The notes under the pieces were generated by a model. It was not told where the DNA came from, did no database searches, and saw nothing but the letters and a program-made list of their open reading frames with translations. The translations under genes and the position numbers were made by a program. This document shows positions 8,040 to 14,664 of a stretch of DNA of 37,824 nucleotides, piece by piece. Source of the DNA: CAZXEJ01 sp964639895 (lineage in GTDB: Bacteria > Desulfobacterota_D > UBA1144 > Nemesobacterales > JADFKM01); NCBI GenBank assembly GCA_964639895.1, contig CAZXEJ010000022.1:1-37824 (forward strand). Reading direction: 5' to 3'. Numbering within the stretch: the stretch's first letter is position 1; each line of letters opens with the position of its first letter.

Positions 8040-9463
8040 CCAGACTTCACCTCCCTCGACGGCGAACACGACGGCCGCGCACTCCTGACGGCCTCATACT
8101 CAGACCAGAACCGGTGGGCATTAAAATGATACCACCAACGGGACGGTGTGGGCACGTGAGAGGACGAACGTGACAGCCCCCTGTGGGACCGCCTTCGGGC
8201 GGGGCGGCTGGAGGAGCCAGTGTTCACATTTCTGTGTCCGAGGCACTTCGGCGGGACGAAGGGGAGAAGCGTGATGCGGTGTTCACGGCTAGAGCGATGG
8301 TGGAGCTCTCGGAGCACGGAGGGGACGCGGTCAGGGGAGAGCGAAGGCGTTTAAGGGGAGCCGCGGTTACATGGGAGAGCGTAACAAGGGGGACATGCAC
8401 AAGGCATGAGGCAGAGGCTACGGTGACGCGGCAGCAGCAGGGGGGAACCGCAGTGGGGGTAGAGGCGCGGCGTAGAGTGGTGGCGTGCACAGGCACAAGG
8501 TGGGGTCCAAGCCGTATAGGGGGCGCGTGGAGGAAGGAGTGCGGCGGCGAGGGGGGATAGAGAGTAAAGGTACGCAGTTGGCGGGAATCCGGCACGGTGG
8601 ATGCCTTACCGCGATGGTGCTCCGATCCCGGCGGGCAGCAAGGAGGTGTCGCGCCGCTGGGTCCGGCGGGGAGGAGAGGCGTGGGTGGCGGGAGGGACAT
8701 GGGCAGCAGCAAACCGGGGCCAAAACCCCATATGGGGGCGAGGGTATCCAACTGCGGTGGGGAAACGGGGCGGCTGTTGCTTTCTCTATCCTCCACTAGC
8801 GGCGGGATGCGACGTGTCCGCCGTGAAGTGGAATGATTGGCCCACAACGGCACGTAGTGTAAGGGGAGTCGTGGAAGAAGAGGAGCCCCTTCCATGCCGA
8901 GTGGGGTTGTCGGGCCGGTGCCCCAACTTAGTCGGCGGGGAAGATTGCCGGCAGCATGGCAGTCCTCAGGCGCCCAGGTTGGAGGCCGTGCAGGGGGTTG
9001 AGGGGACCCCGTGGCGGTCGCGGAAGCGGTGAGCACTCGTGGGCACCGTGTACCATGGGTGGAAAGGGAGCTCATGCTATGCAAGCGGCTCGATAGAGAG
9101 TGTACTGAGAGGGGCGGCGGAAACGCTCATAAGTGAACATTTGCCACCTCTCCACCGTCCCTTGCGCGGCGGGGACCCGAGGAAGAGAGACGCCGATGCG
9201 GGATGGTACGAAGCGATCCATAGGCTTCGAGGAAAAGCGCGGGCACAGGACCGGACGCGGACCGTATGTGACATCCTGCTAAGGAATCTACGCGGGCTTC
9301 CGCTCGCAAGCCACAAAAGGGCAGGGGAGACACCGTCATAACAGAGAAGGGGTCACTGACCCGGGCCGCATAGCGGGAAGACGCGGCGCCCGAGGCAGGG
9401 CCGTAGATAGCAGAGAAACAGAGAACCAACTTCTCTCTGCCGCGGCCTTCACCGACTGCGGGT
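8040..9463. other. 1.4 kb gene-free, G-rich spacer
   Basis: Divergent interval between the cyclophilin gene and the LLM oxidoreductase gene. No credible coding region: the longest open frame (8224-9084, minus) has a shuffled Pro/Ser/Arg translation that reflects base composition. The plus strand is strongly G-biased (8641-8700 has 34 G and 11 C). Small inverted repeats: a UUCG-loop hairpin at 8189-8202, a 12-bp palindrome CCCCATATGGGG at 8726-8737, CGAAGC/GCTTCG at 9209-9229, GGCTT/AAGCC at 9295-9312, GGGTCA-C-TGACCC at 9350-9362, and AGAGAA/TTCTCT at 9420-9436. No known RNA family was recognised. Confidence 0.55.
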
Positions 9464-9492
9464 TTGAACGGCGGGCGGAGATGGGTTAAATT
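9464..9492 (+). promoter_or_regulatory. sigma-70 type promoter of LLM oxidoreductase gene
   Basis: TTGAAC (9464-9469) and TAAATT (9487-9492) are 17 bp apart. The predicted start near 9499 leaves a leader of about 27 nt before ATG 9526. The hairpin at 9420-9436 lies just upstream of the -35 box. Confidence 0.55.
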
Positions 9493-9525
9493 GTTCGGAT
9501 CAAGCCATGGCACCCGGAGGATGGG

Positions 9526-10458
9526 ATGGCGAGAGTTGAATTCGGAGTCATGATACGGCAGGAGAAGACCGATTTCGCCCATGTCCGAGAGGCAGCGGCG
9601 TTGTGCGACGAGCTCGGCTACGATTCCATATGGCTCTACGATCACCTGCTGGGGATGGGCGCCCCGGATCAGGATATCTTCGAGGCCTGGACCCTTCTAG
9701 CGGCACTCGCGCCCGTTACATCCCGGGCGAAACTAGGCGTTATGGTCACGGCGGCCCCGTTTCGCCACCCTTCCCTTCTGGCCAAGATGGCCGCCACGCT
9801 CGACAACATATCAGGCGGCAGGCTGGAGTTTGCCCTCGGGGCCGGCTGGTACGAGCCAGAGTTCACTGCCTACGGCTACCTATTCCCCGGCGCACGCGAG
9901 AGGATAGAGAGGTTGCGTGAGGCGGTGCTTATAGCCCGGGCCATGTGGACCCAGCACTGCCCCTCCTACGCCGGCAAGTACTACCGTATCGAGGGGGCGT
10001 ACTGCAACCCCAAGCCTCTTCAGAAGCCCCATCCACCGATTATCGTAGGAGGGGCCGGTGAGAAGTTCCTACTGCCCACAGTGGCCGAGGTAGCCGACGG
10101 CTGGAACTGCCCGGCCACCAGTGCTGGAGAGATAGAGCACAAATTGCAGGTTCTAGAGACCCACTGCAGGCGATTCAACCGCAGTGTGCAAGATCTCATC
10201 CTGTCCGAGCAGACGGTGTGCGTGATCGCAGAGACACAAGGGGAACTGGAAGAGAAACTACAGAAAGCCAAGAAACGCTACGGCTTCTTCGGCGACATCG
10301 AGAGCACCGGGATCGTGGGAACGCCGCCTGGCTGCATAGAGAGGATAAAAGAGAAGGTATCGAGGGGAATAAGCAAGTTCACCATATTCTTCTCCGACAC
10401 GACGAAACCCGAAACGCTGGCACTGTTTGCAAAGGAAGTGATGGCCGCTTTCAGATAA
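9526..10458 (+). CDS. LLM-class flavin/F420-dependent oxidoreductase
   Basis: 310-residue TIM-barrel protein of the luciferase-like monooxygenase superfamily, which uses FMN or coenzyme F420 for hydride transfer on varied substrates. Seen: the opening strand VEFGVMIRQ, then GYDSIWLYDHLLG, TSRAKLGVMVTAAPFRHPSLLAKMAATLD, the characteristic ISGGRLEFALGAGWYEPEF (about residues 93-111), KPLQKPHPPIIVGGAGEK and VAEVADGWNC. The C-terminal GTPPGCIERIKEKVSRG is typical of the F420-type subfamily, but the cofactor cannot be decided from sequence alone. The start is supported by GGAGG five bases before ATG 9526. It stands alone, convergent with the act operon; no F420 biosynthesis genes are in the window. 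Substrate unknown. Confidence 0.85.
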   Translation: MARVEFGVMIRQEKTDFAHVREAAALCDELGYDSIWLYDHLLGMGAPDQDIFEAWTLLAALAPVTSRAKLGVMVTAAPFRHPSLLAKMAATLDNISGGRLEFALGAGWYEPEFTAYGYLFPGARERIERLREAVLIARAMWTQHCPSYAGKYYRIEGAYCNPKPLQKPHPPIIVGGAGEKFLLPTVAEVADGWNCPATSAGEIEHKLQVLETHCRRFNRSVQDLILSEQTVCVIAETQGELEEKLQKAKKRYGFFGDIESTGIVGTPPGCIERIKEKVSRGISKFTIFFSDTTKPETLALFAKEVMAAFR

Positions 10459-10802
10459 GGGGGGCGATCCGAGGTGCCACCGAAACCCTCTCCGGCCAAC
10501 GCCGCCATTCCCCATCCCCACGCATCTCATCGAGGAGGGCCGTCGATCGCCTGGTGCAGCACACGCCGGCGAACGAACCGACCCGCCGCAGCCGCGGGGC
10601 ATCCCTCCTCCGCCTTCCCGCACCTCGAGGTCCTTGTTCGCTCTCAGCACAATGACACTACATACGAGACCGCCTCATCCGGGAGCCGGGACCTTTAGAC
10701 TACGCGCGACTGCACACTGGGAGGGGATGACGGCGGCGGCACTCGAGAGGAATCCCACCGCTTCGGGCATCACGCCGGCCGGAGAGAGGAAAGCGCGCCC
10801 AC
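10459..10802. other. convergent gap without a recognised gene
   Basis: 344 bp between the LLM oxidoreductase stop and the end of the act operon. I see no coding frame, RNA gene or convincing terminator. Confidence 0.5.
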
Positions 10803-10943
10803 CTACCAACCCTGGAACAACGGTGGCAGCTTGGGGCCGAAAAGCGAGACTACGGCCACGACGGCTACGAACCCCAAGGCACCAAGGGTCACCAGCACCG
10901 TGAAGGCCTTCGAGGCTGCTACGATCTCCTTTTCCATCTCCAT
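10803..10943 (-). CDS. 46-residue single-span membrane protein behind actF
   Basis: Small gene at the end of the act operon. ATG 10941-10943 lies 3 nt after the actF stop (10947-10949); its ribosome-binding site AGGAGG is inside the last actF codons, so it is translationally placed like an operon member. The stop is TAG at 10803-10805. The product starts with a charged segment (MEMEKEIVAASK), has one hydrophobic helix (about residues 14-36, including VLVTLGALGFVAVVAVVSL), and ends FGPKLPPLFQGW. This matches the shape of small accessory subunits of respiratory complexes. I do not recognise a family. Inference: an extra subunit of alternative complex III, or a remnant small subunit of an oxidase module that usually follows act genes. 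Confidence 0.7.
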   Translation of the reverse strand: MEMEKEIVAASKAFTVLVTLGALGFVAVVAVVSLFGPKLPPLFQGW

Positions 10944-10946
10944 ATC

Positions 10947-12197
10947 TCAATGGCCTCCTGAACGCTGTTTGCCGCCGTAGAGCGGGTCGCCCACAGGAAC
11001 GAGCGGGAACGACCGTACGAAGAAAGTGAACGCAAGCAGGAAGAGAGCCAAGAAGCCGGCGGTAATCACCCACTGGGCGAGCGAAATGTGGAACCGGTCC
11101 GTGAACGCCGGAACCACGAGCACGAACTTCTCGAGCCACAGACCACCCAGTATAACGGTGGTGATGAATGCAAAGATGGGCCCGACAACCTTGTTCGTAC
11201 GGGGCAGAAGGGCCACCAGCGGGAAGAAGAAACAGGCCACTATCACCGCCCACGAGACCGTCTCGTAGGGCTGCTCGTGTACGCGCCTTATGACGAACTC
11301 GGCCTCCTCGGGCATGTTTCCGTACCAGATGGGCAGGAACTGGGAAAAGAACAGATAGGCCCAGCCAAGACAGAAACCGAAGATGAGGCGGCCGAGATCA
11401 CGGAACTGCACCCGCGTCACGTAGTCGGCAAGCCCCAGCCTGTTGCGGAGAAAAACCGCAAGCAACGCCGTAAACGCCACGGCACCGAGGAAGCTCGCCT
11501 CGAAGTAGTAGACGCCGAAAAGGGTGCTGTACCACTCATGGTCGAGGGACATCATGAAGTCCCAGGCCACGAAGCTGAACAGCACGGCGTAAAGCAACGC
11601 TATGGCGGGGGCCAGCCTTAGAAGCCTGTTGTAGCAGCGCCGCCTCTCTTCCTCGCCTCCCCATCCGGAAGATATCCACGAGCACAGCAGGGAACGGTCG
11701 CCGTCTACACCGCCCAGGTCCTGACGGAGGGAGTAGTATACGTACAGCAGACTGAGGAAGAACAACACCAGCAGCCCCACCACGTGGCGCGCGGCGACGA
11801 ACGAGAAGTTGAGCCACGCCAACTTGTGACCGTAGAGCTCAGGCTCCGTCGCAAAGGGAAGGAAGCTCTTGCCGCCGACGAGAAGGACGATGAGAAGCAG
11901 GAACGAAACGGGCAGGAACGCCCCCAACCCCTCGGCTATCCTCAACGCCGGACCAGCCCACCGGGCGCGTGCTATGCGAAGTGCACAGGAGAAAACCACG
12001 CCGGCCTGGGCTATGCCGGTCCAGAAGAGGAAGTTGACGAGGAATATCCGCCACGCGTCTGCGGCCCTAGGACCCATGAGCTGTGTGGCGAAGGCCACCA
12101 CCGCCCCCACCACCGCAAGGAAGAGCAGGCTCACGTACCACAGCGGGATGTTGCGCGGTCTCTTGTTGAGTACGTCTTCTCTGATTGCGTTATCCAT
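10947..12197 (-). CDS. actF: alternative complex III subunit ActF (NrfD/PsrC-like)
   Basis: 416-residue integral membrane protein of the NrfD/PsrC fold, one of the two such subunits of alternative complex III. By analogy with characterised complexes it is thought to contribute to quinol binding or proton movement rather than carry metal. About ten hydrophobic helices are visible, including WYVSLLFLAVVGAVVAF near the start, then ARHVVGLLVLFFLSLLYVYY, LAPAIALLYAVLFSFVAWDFMMSLD and the Trp/Phe-rich GWAYLFFSQFLPIWYGNMPEE typical of ActF. ATG 12197 follows actE after 33 bp with only a weak ribosome-binding site. A 46-residue gene follows immediately. Confidence 0.92.
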   Translation of the reverse strand: MDNAIREDVLNKRPRNIPLWYVSLLFLAVVGAVVAFATQLMGPRAADAWRIFLVNFLFWTGIAQAGVVFSCALRIARARWAGPALRIAEGLGAFLPVSFLLLIVLLVGGKSFLPFATEPELYGHKLAWLNFSFVAARHVVGLLVLFFLSLLYVYYSLRQDLGGVDGDRSLLCSWISSGWGGEEERRRCYNRLLRLAPAIALLYAVLFSFVAWDFMMSLDHEWYSTLFGVYYFEASFLGAVAFTALLAVFLRNRLGLADYVTRVQFRDLGRLIFGFCLGWAYLFFSQFLPIWYGNMPEEAEFVIRRVHEQPYETVSWAVIVACFFFPLVALLPRTNKVVGPIFAFITTVILGGLWLEKFVLVVPAFTDRFHISLAQWVITAGFLALFLLAFTFFVRSFPLVPVGDPLYGGKQRSGGH

Positions 12198-12230
12198 TTT
12201 CGTGTGACCCTAACCCGATAAGTGCAGGAA

Positions 12231-12788
12231 TCAATTGCGCCCTCCGCCCTCGGCGACGAGGCCCTGGAGCTTTCTAACGTAGTGGACGATGTCCCACGCC
12301 TCGTCCGGCGAGATGAACTCGTCGTAACGCGGCATCATCACGAGGCCGCCCATCCTTATGTAGGCAAAGATGTAACCGTCCGTACGCGACTTGACCACGG
12401 GCGAGGTGAGATCGACCGGGTAGAACCCCTTCTTTATAACGGGGCCGTCGCCCCGTCCGGCGCTGCCGTGGCAGACGAAACAGTAGGTGGCGAACAGTCG
12501 CTCGCCGCGGGCGAGCGAGGCGGCGGTCAAGGGCCGCGGGTTGGTCTTTATTGAAGCGAGCTCATTGCGCGTCACCCCCACATCCTCGGCCCCCACAGGG
12601 ATCGATTTGGGCGGCAGCGGCAGCGGCTTGGTCCGCCCGCGAGGCATCATGTAGGGCCTGATGGCGGGCTGGACGAACATGTCGCTGGTCCAGGACGGCA
12701 CGCCCATCACCTTGCCCAGGAACACGAACCCCAGCAGGACGAGCGTCAACAGTAAAGCGTTTCTAAACCTTCCTCTGAACAGTTCCAT
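12231..12788 (-). CDS. actE: alternative complex III subunit ActE, monoheme cytochrome c
   Basis: 185-residue membrane-anchored cytochrome c of alternative complex III. One anchor helix lies near residues 8-27 (RNALLLTLVLLGFVFLGKVM). The mature part has a single heme site, CFVCH, in the segment GERLFATYCFVCHGSAGRGDG, and a Met-containing stretch (RMGGLVMMPRYDEFISPDEAWDIVHYVRKL) that can provide the distal ligand. Its probable role is to hand electrons to a soluble acceptor or an oxidase. ATG 12788 is chosen over the in-frame GTG at 12797 because GGGTGAGG precedes it closely. No lipobox cysteine is seen, unlike some ActE proteins. Confidence 0.92.
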   Translation of the reverse strand: MELFRGRFRNALLLTLVLLGFVFLGKVMGVPSWTSDMFVQPAIRPYMMPRGRTKPLPLPPKSIPVGAEDVGVTRNELASIKTNPRPLTAASLARGERLFATYCFVCHGSAGRGDGPVIKKGFYPVDLTSPVVKSRTDGYIFAYIRMGGLVMMPRYDEFISPDEAWDIVHYVRKLQGLVAEGGGRN

Positions 12789-12811
12789 CGTCCTCACCCG
12801 TTCTGCTTAGA

Positions 12812-13330
12812 CTAGCCGCGTACCCCCTCGCGCTTTATCTCCTCGGCCCCTCCTTGGCGGAGGATCTCCTCAACACGACCCACCTCGTTGTCCCCACAGA
12901 CGACGGCCACACCGAACTTGTCCTCAGAGAATCGGGGGTCGTACAACTGCCACGGAACGTCGCGGCGCAGGCGTGAGTTGATGAGCATACCAGCCAGCGT
13001 GAGCAGGGAACCAAACAGGATCGTGAGCTCGAACACTATTATCATGAAGGGAGGCACGGCCGCTATGGGCTTAGCGCTCACCGGCAGGGGCCAAGACAGC
13101 GCCGTAAGTATGGTGAGCGTAAGGCCGCACAAAGCACCTAACGCCGCCCCGAAAAGGGCGAAGAACCTCACTGGGCTTTCGGGGCCCTCCACAAAGTGCT
13201 CAAGGTCGTGATGCGGCATCGGAGAGAACACACGAAGGTTCTTGAAACCAGCCCTCGTCAATCCCTCGAGCGACTCACGAAGCGTATCGAAATAGGAATA
13301 GACTCCCACCACACATTGCTGGTACTTCAT
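12812..13330 (-). CDS. actD: alternative complex III subunit ActD (DUF3341)
   Basis: 172-residue small membrane subunit of alternative complex III, the DUF3341 family. The N-terminal part (QCVVGVYSYFDTLRESLEGL, with MPHHDLEHF) is the family's cytoplasmic domain. Two hydrophobic helices follow (about residues 58-80 and 92-115), then a C-terminal domain with DPRFSEDKFGVAVVCGD. It carries no cofactor site. The start ATG overlaps the actC stop in an ATGA arrangement, implying translational coupling; the frame is open far upstream inside actC, but that extension is a shadow. Confidence 0.92.
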   Translation of the reverse strand: MKYQQCVVGVYSYFDTLRESLEGLTRAGFKNLRVFSPMPHHDLEHFVEGPESPVRFFALFGAALGALCGLTLTILTALSWPLPVSAKPIAAVPPFMIIVFELTILFGSLLTLAGMLINSRLRRDVPWQLYDPRFSEDKFGVAVVCGDNEVGRVEEILRQGGAEEIKREGVRG

Positions 13331-14664
13331 CCGTGCGAACCCTCCTTCTTGAGCGGCAACGGAAGGATCTCCTTGATCTCGGCTATGGAGAGGGCCGGCA
13401 GGGTCTTTACGAAGAGGAGGAAGAACATCATGAACCATGCAAAGCTGCCCGCCGTTATGCCCATCTCGACGAGACTGACCTTGTATATGCCCCACGCACC
13501 CGGCTCGAACTCCTTGGCTAGCGAGATGACGACGATGTTGAACCTCTCCAGCCACATGCCGAGATTGATGAAGATGGATATGATGAAGAGCGCCTTGACG
13601 TTGCGGCGCACACGCTTGAACCAGAGGAATATCGGCGAGACACAGTTACACAGAACCATCGTCCAGTAGAAGAAGGCGAAGTCACCGGTTGCACGGTAGA
13701 GGAACTGGGCCTTCTCGGCCGGGTTGCCGCTGTACCAGGCCATGAACGCCTCGGCCGCGTACGCGTAGGTCACTATGAGCGAGGTGAGAATGATGAGCTT
13801 GGCCATCCCCTCGAAGTTGTCGAGCGTTATGAACTCCTCGAGGTGGAATATCCTTCTCAGAGGGACCACCAGCGTTATGACCATTGCAAGGCCGGAGAAT
13901 ATGGCGCCGGCCACGAAGTAGGGCGGAAAGATGGTCGAGTGCCACCCCGGCGTATTGGCCATGGCGAAGTCCCAGGAAACCACGCTATGGACCGAGATCA
14001 CAAGCGGCGTCGCAAAGGCGGCGAAGTAGAAATACGCCCTGGTGTAGTGCTTCCACTCCCAGGCGCTTCCCTTCCAGCCGAACGAGAGCAGCGTGTAGAC
14101 GGCCTTCCTCAACCACCCCGTGGCGCGGTCGCGCACGGCCGCAAGGTCGGGGATCATGCCGACAAAGAAGAACAACGTGCTCACCGTCGCATAGGTGCCC
14201 ACGGCGAAGACGTCCCACATGAGGGGGGACTTGAAGTTGACCCACAGCTCTCGCTGATTGGGATATGGGAACAACCAGTAGAACAGCCAAGGCCTTCCGA
14301 GATGGATGATGGGGAACAAGCCGGCCGTGGCCACGGCAAACACAGTCATCGCTTCGGCTATCCTGTAGATGGACATCCTGAAACGGGCCCGGAACAGATA
14401 CAGGATGGCCGATATCAGCGTGCCCGAGTGAGCGATACCGACCCAGAAGACGAAGTTCGTTATGTAGACGGCCCAGAAAACGGGGTGCCGGTAGCCGGCC
14501 ACTCCCAGGCCGGTACGCATCTGGTATATGAAGCACGCGGCCCCTATGGCCAGGACCAGCAGGTCGAAGACGAATACGGCCCACCACTTGGCGCCGGGCT
14601 TCTCCAGCATCCGCATCACGGCCGCGTTGGTCTTGCTGAAAGTAACCGTCATCGCTTGGCTCAT
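13327..14664 (-). CDS. actC: alternative complex III subunit ActC (NrfD/PsrC-like, quinol-binding)
   Basis: 445-residue integral membrane protein of the NrfD/PsrC family and the main quinol-oxidising subunit of alternative complex III. It has about ten membrane spans. Recognisable segments are VYITNFVFWVGIAHSGTLISAILYL, the first conserved helix pair with its His, and PLVISVHSVVSWDFAMANTPGWHSTIFPPYFVAGAIFSG, typical of ActC. A further conserved stretch is NLGMWLERFNIVVISL. The start is the ATG whose A is the last base of the actB stop (TGATG); an in-frame GTG 15 bp upstream is less likely. It overlaps actD by 4 nt, so actB, actC and actD are translationally linked. Confidence 0.94.
   Translation of the reverse strand: MSQAMTVTFSKTNAAVMRMLEKPGAKWWAVFVFDLLVLAIGAACFIYQMRTGLGVAGYRHPVFWAVYITNFVFWVGIAHSGTLISAILYLFRARFRMSIYRIAEAMTVFAVATAGLFPIIHLGRPWLFYWLFPYPNQRELWVNFKSPLMWDVFAVGTYATVSTLFFFVGMIPDLAAVRDRATGWLRKAVYTLLSFGWKGSAWEWKHYTRAYFYFAAFATPLVISVHSVVSWDFAMANTPGWHSTIFPPYFVAGAIFSGLAMVITLVVPLRRIFHLEEFITLDNFEGMAKLIILTSLIVTYAYAAEAFMAWYSGNPAEKAQFLYRATGDFAFFYWTMVLCNCVSPIFLWFKRVRRNVKALFIISIFINLGMWLERFNIVVISLAKEFEPGAWGIYKVSLVEMGITAGSFAWFMMFFLLFVKTLPALSIAEIKEILPLPLKKEGSHG

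Noticed and set aside
8189..8202. CCGCC-TTCG-GGCGG hairpin as a terminator
   Set aside because: No T-rich tail on either strand and no gene ends nearby.
8224..9084. 286-codon open frame on the minus strand in the long spacer
   Set aside because: Pro/Ser/Thr/Arg-rich translation without domain, no good ribosome-binding site; explained by the C-rich strand lacking stop codons.
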